From Craterostigma plantagineum (lineage: Eukaryota; Streptophyta; Magnoliopsida; Lamiales; Linderniaceae): DNA of 64,000 bases. The stretch is from contig JAPQWV010000656.1 in NCBI GenBank assembly GCA_027422505.1, forward strand, positions 235,001 through 299,000, in the 5' to 3' direction. The first letter of the stretch is position 1, and every line of letters starts with the position of its first letter. Positions 11,535 through 22,800 of this stretch are shown here, piece by piece. The position numbers and the translations under genes were made by a program. Below the pieces are notes generated by a model that had not been told where the DNA came from, did not search any database, and saw only the letters and a program-made list of their open reading frames with translations.

Positions 11535-12468
11535 AGTGATTATTATTAACATGACCAATCGCAATAGCAACATGTTGATACCATGGTGGCGGAGCACACC
11601 GAAAGGGGTAAGTATGTCATACTACCTCTATTGCTTATAACATGTAATATCACGCTATACTTCGAAGCAATCAAGACGCTCATATCAGGCATAGTCATCC
11701 AGTGTTCACAAGGTGCACACCTATCCGACTCAAAAAAATTATCGAGTTATAGATATTGAGCCATCCTTCAGCAGCAAACATGTCGATATATTGTAACTTA
11801 TTCATCTCCAACTCTTCAATTAAATTAGCCCGGATGATAGTCCATGCATCTTCTTGAAGACCAAGACAGAACGCTATTGCTCGAAAACCACAATTCCATC
11901 AGATCTTACATCTTGCACCTGTCTGATATAAGGTTGAAGTACAGTCAGAAATTGATGAACATATGAATGAGAAGAATAATGCTGATCCGAAAAGTAATTG
12001 TGCCTGGATTTTTTTGGAAATCGTGCATCATCTCGGTCACTAAATTTTGATGAAGGTGAACAACTACGTCAATGAGGTACTTGAATTGGTGCTGAAAATT
12101 TAGCTTTGTGAGGTGGACGGACGTCCACGAGTAATATGAATTTTCGGTTCACGAAGCAATGTTGTTGATGGCGCAATTATCTCTCTCAACTTCTTCAAAA
12201 TACTAAGTTTTCCAGTTCTTGATTGTTTGCTAAATTGAGTATTAATCAGTTGCAGTTCAAAATCACAGCATACATCGTCTTCTTCAAGAGATTTGCATGG
12301 TAAAAGGTCAAGCTTCTTCCAGAACTCGTCGACTGAATCTAATGGGATAGACTGACCTTTATTGAAATGCATTACTTGCATGTTCACATGGCAATCCTTG
12401 ACTCGTACGTAGTTGGCATCCGCAATTTTCATAAATAAATTCAGCTGTTTTCGATCGTTCAAATTCAT
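11535..12468 (-). pseudogene. OTU-domain (MULE/FAR1-associated) pseudogene
   Basis: On the minus strand an open stretch (12468-12100) begins MNLNDRKQLNLFMKIADANY and ends with KLREIIAPSTTLLREPKIHI and RGRPS, the linker seen in plant transposase-derived proteins that carry an OTU cysteine-protease domain. Downstream, in other frames, the OTU core is readable: WNCGFRAIAFCLGLQEDAW (about 11905-11850; DG-NCGFRAIA in the family, with the catalytic cysteine present but D-G altered) and later APCEHWMTMPDM (about 11700). Several frameshifts and stops separate these parts. OTU proteins of this type often come from Mutator-like elements. I see no element ends, so this is a relic. Confidence 0.65.
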
Positions 12469-12469
12469 T

Positions 12470-13167
12470 GAATATTATATCAAGCGCATGAATATATAGC
12501 CAATTGTGTCATGATAAGATAGATAAGTCTAGTACTTATGCGCTAGGGCGCTCATCCGTTTACTTCAAGTGCTTTCCTTGAGCTAACCCTCTTGCAGGAG
12601 CTCGGACAGTTCGTATAATACCAGTTTATCATAATATCGTGTAAACTTGGCTCTGAAATGTGAAAATTTTCAAACTGTGGTTAGCTTGTCGTATGGGAAG
12701 ATACCCATATTGGTATATTTCGAATCCACCAACTTACTCACTATATTGTGGAGTTCGATCCTTTTGAAGTTATGGGATTTGACTTTCCTAGTATAAATCA
12801 TATTAAATATAATAATTAAATTCTATTTCAGGGAAAATTGTGAAAATTATTAATAAAGTGATAAATCTTAAAAATAGAAGTATTTAATGACTTACTTTCA
12901 TTATTAGGTGGGTGTATATAGAAAAAGAGGGTGCCAATAGAATCACCATATTTTCTTTTGCAATCAAGCAGTACTAATAAATAATCCCCGCTTATTTATA
13001 ACAAAATCTGAAGGAAGGTTGACTTTCAGATAGAATAATTTATGTAGATCATTAATAGTATGTCATTCGACCTTGAAAGGATAAAAATTTTCGTTTTAGT
13101 TGGTAGTAAACCAAAGGAAACAACTTCGAAGATCAGATTCATTCATTGTTGAGACATCCATCCATAT
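12470..13167. other. Intergenic stretch containing duplicated upstream block
   Basis: No gene. About 12960-13100 repeats the block found at 7550-7700, including CTTATTTATAACAAAATCTG and the nearby GACCTTGAAAG. It lies upstream of the ORF at 14310 but is now separated from it by a hAT insertion. Confidence 0.5.
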
Positions 13168-13175
13168 GTGAAAGG

Positions 13176-14215
13176 CAGTGACGGAACCAGGATTTTTCAT
13201 TTGGGGGGTCGAGAATACTATACAGTCTATACTAGTATGACATAAATTGAGAAAATATTCAAGTTCTTGGTACAATAATCATGACTTATTATATACAATT
13301 TTCATAAATATAGATAATATTAAATTATAATAAGTTGTAGTGAGACCTACATCTTTAGATAACTGTAAATGCTTCATTTCAAACACTTTCATATAATTAT
13401 TTTTCTGATAAAACAAATGAATAAATATGAGAGAAAGTTATCACAAATCTTGCATAGACTTCTCTAAATTATTAACAAATATGTCAATATTATCTTTAGA
13501 CCTAAAAATCTTTATAGAAGTTGTCGTTGAATAATAATATATGATAGCAAGTTATTAAAAATTCAAAAACAAATTTATATAGAAAAAACAAGAACATAAC
13601 TTTGTTTAATTAATTAAAAATGTATAAGTGAGTATGGTTTAGAAATTGAAATTTTAAAATATTTATTTAAGTAACTCCTAAATAGATTAGAATATAATAA
13701 TTTGAATCAAATTGGGCCTTTAAAATTCAATATAATTTATACTCTTTTATTAATGGGGAGGGGGACTTAAAAACTGTCAATTAGAATCCAATTTGGTGTA
13801 TCAATTACACCAAAAATTAGAGCCAATTAGGTAGTTATTTATTGACAAAAACTGTTCTTGCGTGATAATGAAAACTGCCGGCAAAGACTTCATTTACTTA
13901 AAATAGAAAATAAATAATCTGCTAACCCACGTAGGGGGTGCAATTGACTAGTATATATAAAGCAGCTTTCCCCAAATTATCGATGGCAATTTTGCAGTTT
14001 TCGTTAAATTTATGGGTATAGTGGTAATTAAGCAGCTTTCCCCAAATTATCTATCGTCTCCATCGTCCTTCATCTGCTGTAAATAGAGAACACATTTTCT
14101 CTTGAATCAAACGCTTACTCTACCAATCTCTCCACCATCTCTGCAATACTAGCTTCTAGCTCCGGCCGCCGGGGGGTCGGCCGACCCCTCTGACCCCCCT
14201 GTGGTTCCGTCGCTG
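13176..14215. mobile_element. Non-autonomous hAT element, 1,040 bp, with 8-bp target duplication
   Basis: The element begins CAGTGACGGAACCA and ends with the near-perfect inverse TGGTTCCGTCGCTG. The ends are flanked by the identical 8-bp duplication GTGAAAGG (13168-13175 and 14216-14223). Eight-base duplications and a CAG-type inverted end with GGNGG-like sequence are hallmarks of hAT transposons. No transposase is encoded. The interior is AT-rich and includes a 22-bp direct repeat (AAGCAGCTTTCCCCAAATTA at about 13960 and 14030) and a GC-rich subterminal part. The perfect duplication suggests a fairly recent insertion. Confidence 0.9.
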
Positions 14216-14309
14216 GTGAAAGGCTCTTTTAAGAACAATTCACACACAGAGTACATGTATTATACTTCCTCACTGCAATTTTTCCTCTCTAAATAACTTA
14301 GGCAAGATT

Positions 14310-14447
14310 ATGGAAAATAAGAAGGAAAATGCAGATACCAAGCCAAGAAAGCCAGAAACGTTGACATTTATTCAAATTCTGATAAGTCAAGAAGGGCGCA
14401 TCGACGTAACTCTCCATAATCGCATTTGTAGGCGTAAGAAAATATGA
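14310..14447 (+). pseudogene. Short ORF, broken copy of the gene at 9967
   Basis: ATG at 14310 opens a 45-codon frame beginning MENKKENADTKPRKPETLT and stopping at 14447. It aligns through its first two thirds with the ORF at 9967 (MDNKKANAETKLKKSEILT), with 3-bp differences that keep the frame. The downstream exon of the other copy is not found. The hAT element lies 87 bp upstream of the ATG, within what would be its promoter. It is probably a non-functional duplicate, although a very small protein cannot be excluded. Confidence 0.5.
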
Positions 14448-14595
14448 CGCTCGTTGAGAAAAAAAAAAAACAAACAAACGTATATTTTACGTCAAATCGC
14501 AGCAAAAAAAACATCCAAATAGAAGCGAAATAAGATAGCCAACACCACGGAGAAGGAGAAGAAGATTATTCGAACAAAATCTTCGATCGATTTCT

Positions 14596-17576
14596 TCAAT
14601 TTTGACTCGGAGACTCGGTCAACCGAAGATTTCGGGGAAGCATAAACTCGGCAAAGACGGGATAGTGCGAAGAAGGGTAACGACCATCGACGTTATCGCT
14701 AACTAACTCGCAAGAGACGGGAACTAAAGATCTTCCTCTGAAGAGAATCCAATCTATGTGAAGGTCTTGAGTTTGTCGATCCCAGCAAAGGCAAACCGCT
14801 CGAAAAATCAATTTCAAGAATTCCATCGTCCCTTGTTTGTCGCCTTAATAATAATAAGAAGAAAACAATAGATAAATGGCGAAGATTAAATTCTCAGTCA
14901 TTTTTCTTTTACACTATGCTTGGTTTGAGAAAAGTAGGGTGAAACAAGAAAATGGAGAAAATTATTTTCATGAATTTTTTTTTTTCGTTTCTCACCATTT
15001 GGTGAGGAAATCAGTTTTCCTTGGTTTTAAGTCAACACTAAACTAGATTTTCTTTTCTTTTCTTCTCCTCACCTATTTCCCATATCAACCGAACATGAAA
15101 TATTTTTCTTTTCCTTCCCATTTTCTTTTCCCTAATAATTTCCACAACCAAACACATCCTAAAATTCGTACCTTTGAATCCATGGTAAGTGCGGACCAAG
15201 GAGACGTTTTTTCTAACACGTGCGCTTGGCCAAGCATCTCTCAGATCGCCTACGACGCCGTGTTCCCTACAAAAGAAAAGAATGTAATAAAATTGACTTG
15301 GAAATTGATTTGACAGTTTCGCATTTTCGAAATAGTGTGGTAATAATCCAGTCATAAGCTAGAATTTTTCGCCACTAATAAGGTGATCCTAAAGTTTATA
15401 GATCAAATTCCACGAATCCCGTCTCACGTGTTAAATTCCTCGAAACTAACGATTAAACTAATTGTGGGACCAGATTGGTTAAAAATCGGTAATATTGTGG
15501 ACCAAAAGTTGCATTTCGGAACAAGGAGGACAAAAAACGCCCATATCCCAAATATTGAGGACCGATAGTTTCATTCACCCCAAAGTAGACGATCATATTT
15601 ATAACCAAGTCGACACAACTTCGAAGGTGAAAAAACTACGAATTTTGGCCCCCTTTTTTTCTCATATTTCAGCTCTCAAACTAGCACAACAATTCTTCAG
15701 AGAAACCATACGATATCAGGCAACTCAAGCTTTGCATGTGAGTCCCTAGAGAGTTATGTAAATTCTTCGCGACGAAAATATACATAAGTACGAATCAAAT
15801 TCAAATACATATGCTCACCTCGATCTTCCAAGTAAAAACCTCCCAGTAGTAGATTCCTTCTGAGTGTTGAATCCTCCACCGTAAATAACAGGCAAGTTAG
15901 GGGGCAGAGATGCAATATGCTGCCACGTCAGCAGGGCCCCACGCCTACGAGCGCGAGGGCTAAATTCGTCCATATACGTATTCACAATCTGAAATGAAAA
16001 TCCCGGCGGCTCAACGCCCTTTAGCTGGAACGTGTGTACAAATTTAGTCAAGGGAATCAAAGTTGTCTGAAATTTAAAAAATATAATATGTGGTAATAAA
16101 CGAAAGCGTAAGAAGGATATAGCCCACGTTGCTATGCATGGATCCGTAGATCCCCATGAAAAGCTTCCAGGGACTGAAGGCGACTCAGATAACCAAAAGG
16201 TTCCCCCTTCTAACAGCTCGACCTATAATATAAGAGAATTTGGAAAAAAAAAAAAAATTAAAATCATTGGCTCGATAAGCTTAGACATGTAGAAAGTCAG
16301 CATGTATAGAAAGTACTGTTTATTACCTTTTCCTTGTCGTAGAATATGGTGCAGTGTTGATCAGATGAGTCTTGAGATCCTTTGCGGGAAATACCAAATA
16401 GATCGTAACCTATACAGACGCCAAGAAACGTAAGGAAAATTGAATCGTAAACCATGTTAATCAAAAACCTTATAAAGGTATTATAGACAGCAGATAAATT
16501 TACTAAATAATCAGATGGCTTTCGCTACTATGGATGTAATTCAAACCATACGTAAAATATCTGATGTCTTGGTCAAAACAGAAACCTAGTTTAGCATAGT
16601 CTCATGATACTTAGTTTCAGGCTTTTCAACAGATAAGTTCAGACTCTTAAACGTGTTCTGAAAAGCTAAAATTTCTTGTAAGATCGAATCCAATCAATGC
16701 ACTGAAAATTAATTCTTCTATAGCACTTATCAGACACTACACAGACTTCTTAGAACAGGGCAATGTCACAACAAACCCTGGCATGATGTGCCTAAGACAG
16801 ACAACTATAGACTAATCCTCTTCAGTGGAGCTAAAGAGCGACTTAGTATCATTACAACAAACATTGGGCATGCAATGTTAACGTTAGAGAACAAACGATT
16901 ATTTATCAGCAAACAAACACTTCATCAGTAGAGGTATTGAGTGTATTTCTTTATGGATCGGCCAAAGAAAGGGCTTGACAATTTGCTCATTTACGGTTTT
17001 ACCATAATATATGAAAGAAAAAGAAACGAAGAACTAAAAAATTGCCAGAAAGATTCTTCCCCAAAACCGAATTCATTCACATCCTCGAATGAAGGTGGCG
17101 AGTTTCAACGGTTCACGAAAGGCTTAAGCTTTTACAAAATACAAGTAATACTCAAGAACGTATATTAAGGATACCTGGCAAGCATTGCTGTAAGTAATCC
17201 AACTGTGACTTCACACCTAACAACAATTCACGAGACACAAATGTAAGAACTAAATTGTCATCAGAGAAACCCACCATCAGCCATCAAATCAACCTTCAAC
17301 GGCCAGAAAAAGAACCCAGCTGTGGAATGTAAGATCCAACAAAGCCCACATCGCCGATTTTCAGGTAATCTTCGCCAAACAAGAAAGAGACCTACTTTGC
17401 GCCGAAAAGAGTAAAGAACGGAACTGATTCATACCTTGCTGTGTGCATAAGATCATGGGAGAGTAACTGGTAATGACTGCAGCACACAATTCTTTCCTCT
17501 TGTCCCATGAATTTGGGCTGTCTTCAGATTGATCTTCAAGAAGATTGAAGCTCATCACAGTCAATGACACACTCAT
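14596..17576 (-). CDS. Endonuclease/exonuclease/phosphatase (DNase I-like) family protein, seven exons
   Basis: Exons in coding order are 17576-17435, 17216-17175, 16409-16327, 16222-16121, 16033-15819, 15266-15172 and 14843-14596, giving 308 residues with a continuous frame. The family is recognisable from MSFNLLEDQ at the start, STDPCIATWA, VEPPGFSFQIVNT, the GGFNTQKEST loop (176-185), REHGVVGDLRDAWPSARVRK, HIDWILFRG and SSHYPVFAEFMLP near the end. Introns have GT-AG ends except the fourth, which is AT-AC (separate entry). Three normally acidic active-site positions of the fold look replaced: CTQQ at 44-47 where LQE is usual, GGFN for GDFN, and SSHYP for SDH. A nuclease role is therefore doubtful and substrate and location are unknown. 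Identity as this plant family is secure; function is not. Confidence 0.9.
15360..15590. repeat. Diverged copy of the repeat at 52234-52735, inside an intron
   Basis: This part of the fifth intron of the EEP gene (for example CTCACGTGTTAAATT, AGGACAAAAAACGCCCATAT and ATTGAGGACCGATAG) is similar to the right half of the small inverted-repeat element at 52234-52735. The left half is not recognisable, so it is a partial or old copy. Confidence 0.5.
16034..16120 (-). other. U12-type AT-AC intron in the EEP-family gene
   Basis: Reading the minus strand, the exon ends in TGGGCT and the intron starts ATATCCTTC, the U12 donor consensus. It ends TTTGTACAC before ACGTTCCAGCTAAAG. A U12-like branch site TCCCTTGAC (16055-16047) lies 13 nt before the 3' end, within the range normal for such introns. 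Using these sites joins ATWA to TFQLKGVEPP without any frame problem. The alternative U2 acceptor (TTTCAG at 16070-16067) would insert 11 residues and still leaves no GT donor in the right phase. The intron is 87 nt long. Confidence 0.85.
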
Positions 17577-17833
17577 TCTTTTTTTCTTTTTTGCCCCGAT
17601 TTTTTTCTTTCAATTCATTCTGAATACAACGTTTGACGAAAGAAATCAGAACCCAACTTGTTTGCTGATGTTGATTCTATCCGTCATCAAGGAGTGGAGT
17701 GGGGAAAAAAGGGTTCACGCGAATTGAGCTGAAGTCGTCAAAGGTTGGACTTTTATTATTAGAGGGCTGCTGTGCTGTGTTGGAGAAGAACATGACCATG
17801 TGATGTGCAAAGACAACGTGTCAGCGAAATGCC
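17577..17833. promoter_or_regulatory. Upstream region of the EEP-family gene
   Basis: This 257-bp gap between the EEP start codon and MULE-1 must hold at least part of the promoter and 5' leader. It has a T-rich tract next to the start codon. No clear TATA box is visible. MULE-1 therefore inserted about 260 bp from the start codon. Confidence 0.35.
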
Positions 17834-17842
17834 ACAATAAAC

Positions 17843-17960
17843 GGGTCTTTTTTTAAAAAAAATAGTTTTTGACATGTGGTCAAGATTAAAAAAATAGCAC
17901 TCTTGACTTATTTTTTTGGTCAATAACACTCTTTTTAATTAACACTTAATCATCTTCTTG
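17843..17960. repeat. MULE-1 left terminal inverted repeat
   Basis: About 100 bp align in inverse orientation with 29650-29770, including TGGTCA and AAAAAAATAGCAC. The identity is moderate, so the element has had time to diverge or its repeats were never perfect. Confidence 0.75.
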
Positions 17961-18028
17961 TAATCCCTTATTATTAATAAAAAACGAAAAACAAAAATAA
18001 AATATAACGCATGAAATGAATTAAAACG

Positions 18029-18240
18029 ATGCACGTCCATTATGCAGCAGAAATCATTCAGTCCACCTCACCGAATTATCCTTCTTCTTCTTCCTCATCG
18101 TCCTTAAGAAAAATCACCTATAATTTCTTCTGCTTCTGCAAATCAGTCGACCCGACCTCATATCAGCTTCTTCACAGGCGAAGGAACACTAGCAAGTCGT
18201 CAGTGAAAGATTTCGAACCTCACGCTTCACTGTAAGTATT
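18029..18240 (+). pseudogene. Fragment of MULE-1 transposase N-terminus (outer copy)
   Basis: The ORF starting MHVHYAAEIIQSTSPNYPSS is similar to the start of the minus-strand transposase gene at 26163 (shared SPNY, poly-serine and SLRKI). Nucleotide similarity extends upstream into the leader (ATGAATTAAAAC and TGCAGCAGAAA). Everything after about codon 30 differs and no transposase core follows, so this is a truncated first exon of the outer element. Confidence 0.65.
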
Positions 18241-18449
18241 TTCCTAGTCGTATTTTGAATATAATCATCTAAATTTGTAACTCTCAGTCCTAAACCCTGT
18301 TTTCAAGTAAATGGGTTCTCAAAGCTTCGAAATTCCAATCTGGAATGCCGAACATGTTCATTGTTTGGTTTTTAAAATGTCCAGTTGATCAGGGGACCCT
18401 GCTTGACAGCAGACAATCCGCGCGTTAGATCATATGACCCTATATAAAA

Positions 18450-18670
18450 GCACCACACATTAGTGCGGCGAATAAATTCACGGGACCGGCACATAAATTC
18501 ACGGGACCCGCACATAACTTCATGGGACCCGCACATGAATTCATGGGACCCGCGCATCAGTGCATGGTTCCCGCACATTAGTGCCGGCGCATTAGATCAT
18601 AGGACCCGCACATAAATGCAGGGTACCTGCGTGCAAAAATAGGGGACCCGCGCAGAATCGCTTCTTATTG
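18450..18670. repeat. GGGACCC 21-bp motif array 1
   Basis: Consecutive units of 21 bp start with GGGACCCGCACAT and end in a variable tail (for example GGGACCCGCACATAACTTCAT). Several units in a row keep the 21-bp spacing, then it loosens. The array follows the transposase fragment. Confidence 0.85.
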
Positions 18671-18809
18671 ATAGGTCACATGCCCCCATACACGCGGTGG
18701 TCGTAAACCATAATTTCATTTTTTTTCAAATGTTATATACTGATGTGTGGCCATGAGAGCGTCGAATTTCCGTTGGAAGGACTGTTAGTCGTGGTCAGGC
18801 TTCATGCAC

Positions 18810-18945
18810 TAGAGCTTGGTCACATGCACTAGAGCTTGGTTCCCGTACACAAGATCTTGGGTCCCGCGCACTAGAGCTTGGGTCCCACGCACTAGAGCTT
18901 GGGTCCCGTGCACTAGAGCTTGGGCCCGCGCTATATGTTAGGGTT
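18810..18945. repeat. GGGTCCC 21-bp motif array 2
   Basis: Five or more 21-bp units of the form TTGGGTCCCGCGCACTAGAG, so the motif appears here as its inverse (GGGTCCC). Some units are nearly identical, which suggests recent local amplification. Confidence 0.85.
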
Positions 18946-19062
18946 TTCGAAAGGTCTTACGGTTTTGCAAGCTGTAGGGCTTCAATTATGTCTACATCAT
19001 TATCAAACACACACCATCCGAAAATAACATTTTTAAATAATCTCATAAACAAAACAGGAAGA

Positions 19063-19444
19063 ATGCTGACGGACGCCCAAATCGTCGTCCCCTCTGAAAT
19101 CGTTTCGTAACTCGGACCCCTGGACTACCACGGCCGCCGCCGTCCGCCGCCGTCTAGAGGCCAACCTCGGCGTCGACCTCTCCCAAAGGAGGGCGTTCAT
19201 CGTGGCCGAGATCGACAGATTCCTAAACGGTGACGACGATGCTCTCGAGGTCGACGACGACGACGACGATGCTTTGAGCGAAGTGATTCAAGGACAAGCA
19301 CCCGAGGCTGTCCGAAATGACGACGAAGAAGCTCTGACCAAAGTGAGCCAAGGAGCAGGCGAGGTTGTCCGAAATGCCCCCCTTGCAGAACGAACAAGCT
19401 CGGGTTGGAGAAGGGCGAGAAAAAGAAAAAGAAGGGTAGAATAA
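19063..19444 (+). pseudogene. Captured SWIB/UAF30-type N-terminal exon (DEK_C domain) inside MULE-1
   Basis: The frame that ends at 19444 reads SFRNSDPWTTTAAAVRRRLE, then ANLGVDLSQRRAFIVAEIDR and FL, the three-helix DEK_C pattern found at the start of plant SWIB/MDM2-domain proteins. The likely original start, MLTDAQIVV at 19063, is in another frame, so at least one frameshift separates start and domain. Behind the domain lies an acidic segment with a repeated piece (SEVIQGQ and TKVSQGAG) and a basic end (RARKRKRR). The exon is GC-rich, unlike its surroundings. It has no link to transposition and looks like a host gene piece picked up by the element. Which host gene is unknown. Confidence 0.7.
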
Positions 19445-19839
19445 ATTATTTAATAATATCAAGATATGCTATTGTAATTGTATTGCACGTGATAATGATT
19501 TACATCTAAATATTTTGGATTTAATTTTAAGCATTATATATTATGACCCTGATCTAATTAGTATTGTATTTTAAATTAAATATATTTTATAATATTTAAT
19601 TAGGTTTAAAAATATATAGATAGTTGTATTTAATTAGTTAGTTATGTAATAAACATAAAGGGGTATTAAAGGGTTTCAGGTTTTACTGTAGCGAATGGAC
19701 CCGTGATAGAACAGTAAAAGTAAAAAAGCAACCATCGCTTTAACTTTATATTCAATTCAATCGTTCTTTCTCCTGCACACAAAACACCCTGCAAATCGTT
19801 TCGCTGCAAGTAAAACCCAAATTCAAACCTCAAACGACA

Positions 19840-22800
19840 ATGGCAATCAGCGCAACACCCAGAGAGTGAAGGTATTTGTTCTACTCTTCGTCTTCAATTA
19901 GCACCCATCGAACCCTAATTTGGTGCGGACCCGTGCTTGCAAGCATAGGACCATGCTTGCAAGCATTGGACCGTGCTTAGAAGCATATGACCCATTTTCA
20001 CGGCACCCGCCCATAAGATGATGGTCCCAGCACGGGTCCACTGCGTATAAGCGTGGTCCCCTGCTTATAACGAGCGGGTTCCCTGCTCGTAGCGAGTGGG
20101 TCCCGTGACCTTGCGCCTGTGAAGAACAACACGGGACCCGCGTGCTAGTAGCAGGGGACCCGCGCGTTATTAGCATGGGACCCGCGCGTTTACGAAGGGG
20201 ACCCGTGCGTGGACCATCATCTTATGGGCGGATCCCGTGAAAATACGCACAGGTCCCGTGATAATTCGCACAGGTCCCCTGATCATGTGCAGGGGTCTCA
20301 TTTTGCATCTGTGCTTGAGTGTCAGCATATGCGATGCGGTCCCCTGCCCATATGTGCATAAGGGTTTTCTATTGTCAATATTCTTACCAAGTAACAGGGG
20401 ACGAAGTTCCTGATTGCGTCTTACGCTGAGCTCGTTATACAGCGAGGCCAGCGAGCTGATAAGACAGTGTCTTAACCAGGAAGAGCTTCAGATTTTTTGT
20501 GCCGAGAGTCCATTCGGCCGCCTTGTTATAGCCGAGCCGGATTTTAACCTCTCGCTTCAGGTGCTGTGGTACCTCATCCAGAGGCAGACCACTCTGCACA
20601 ACCGCGAAGAGCTGTCGATGATTGTTGGCAACAAACCACTCCTATTTTCAAAATCGTAGTACTATCTAATCACCGGGCTCAAGTTCGAAGTCGTGCTACC
20701 GCCGGTGAACGGCAATGAAGCATTGGCGAGGAGACATTTTTGCGGAAGATCAGCAATTAGCATGTCGCACGTCAAGCATGCGTTAGAGGAGTTGACTGGC
20801 GACGAGGAACGTGTGGAGTTGGAGAAGCTGAAGTTGGCGAACGTCTACTTCGCCACCGCCGTGTTGTTGGCTCGAAAGTCAAAGAAGGACACCGCCGTCA
20901 GTCCCTGGGTCCTTCATCTCGCTGAAGACCCGTTTGCTTTCTCGCAGTATCCTTGGGGCAGCGTGGCTTTCAAGGATATCATACGCGCTGTTAAAAAAAA
21001 TCTACGAGAGATCCCACGGGAGTGGCTGATAAGTGGGTTCGTGCAGCCACTTCAGGTGATTTATAATTAGGCTTTGCCACACATTAGATTTTGACATGAT
21101 TGCTAATATTTTTGCGTTATTTGTATTCAGACTAGCATACGAGTGCATACCGGGCATTGCGGACGAGTTTTCGAGGCGCAAAGAAGAAGATTCCACGCCA
21201 CGCATGCGCAGGTGGGTGATGACAAATTGAGTCGCAAGGGATGCCCGAGTTTTAAGTCTGTCGCAGCTGTCGCTGACGTGCCCCATGTACGAGGATTGAT
21301 AGTGCCGTCAGCGGACGAGCTGGAGGGGTCGTACTTTAGGGACAGCGTTTTCGTCGTTGGGGCGGCACACGAGCTATTCGATCGTGTGACGGGCCTACTC
21401 ATGCAAGGTGCGGAGGTCAGATGTTCCCGCGGCCACCGCCATCGCGACGAGAGTTCTAGTCGGCAGACTTTGGAACCTGAGACCATCCCCCAGATCGAGA
21501 GTAGTGGCCATCGCGACGACGATGTGATGATGCCTCACGTCGATCCCCGAACATCCGCACGAGCACGACATTCATGCAACTCCGGAGACGGGTCCATCAA
21601 GTAGTCATGGTTTTGCCTCGGGTCCACGCTTCTAGGAATGGTCAGTCGTGTGGAGCAAAACTTCACCAACTTGTTTGGGCGATTCGCCAATTTGACACGC
21701 ACTTCCAACAGTTTCAAGAAGAGGGTCGACAGTGGTCGACGAACGAGAGAAGGTGGGATGCGTACGAGGAACATTGGACCCAAATACAATCGTGGGGCGA
21801 AAGCATCAGGGAGTTGGGGAACTCGTTTCAGGGTTTGGCGAGCAGATTTTTTGGTGGATCGCGCACTCCGCCTATCAAAGCTCGTTATAGTAAGTTTTTT
21901 ATACTTAATGGTTTTAATTAGTTGTGTAGATTACTTATCAGTTAAGATTTACGATGTAGATGTCGATCCAAGCGAGTTTGCTGGTGGATCGCACGCAACA
22001 CACGCCGAACAGTGTTACGGTAAGTTTTTATACTTAAGGACGGGAAAAATAATATATAGTTATTTTCGAATTTTCTTGTATAGATTACGATGAGAGATGG
22101 AACACATCGTACACGGGACCGGATGGCTGTCCGAGCCAGGAGGCATGGGTCGGTCACAGTCCGTCGGAATGGGCGGATTCCCATTATGGAGATTATGTCC
22201 AACCGGAATTGACCGGCGAAGAGGAAGAGAGAAGAGATGAGGTGGTCTCATCGTCGTGGATAGGCGCTTATGGTCTCGGGGTTCACGAGGTCGCGACGAA
22301 CATCGAGGCTCGGGACATCGTGCATTGGGAGGTCGAGAGGCACGACGATCCTCAGGAGGTGGACGCTCATGTCGAGACGCACGCCGAGCCTCCAGAGGAC
22401 GACGCTCAGGTGGAGACGCGCGTCGAGGCTTCGATTTCTGTCCAAGCGGCCGACAAAAGAAAAGGCGTCGTGAAAGAGAAGACCCCTGAGCGGCCGAAGA
22501 AGCCATCTTGGTAATTGACGCCGTTCACCGATTTCCCCTTGACGAATACAGTCAAAGCTCCTAAACTTTCGGCGTTCGAGCGGCATATCCAGTTCAAGGC
22601 AACCAAACACTAGCCGTCGATCGAAAGTAAACTTTTAACGCTCATGAAGATTACCAATGCAAAAGTCGAGGGAAAGCTACAACAACACGACCCTGGATGG
22701 ATCCTGAACGTTGCGACTGAGGGTATTCCACTCGATGAGATGGTACGTATGAATTTACCAAATACCGTTCGTCACCTTACCTGAATGTGTTGAAAAAGGT

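Noticed and set aside
16058..16070. Normal TTTCAG acceptor for exon 5 of the EEP gene
   Set aside because: It would require a GT donor in phase 0 after ATWA, which is not there, and would insert 11 residues foreign to the family; the AT-AC sites explain all.
22060..22610. Several overlapping ORFs on both strands rich in Arg, Ser, Pro or His
   Set aside because: They are shadows of the repetitive acidic linker in DUF1985 copy 1.
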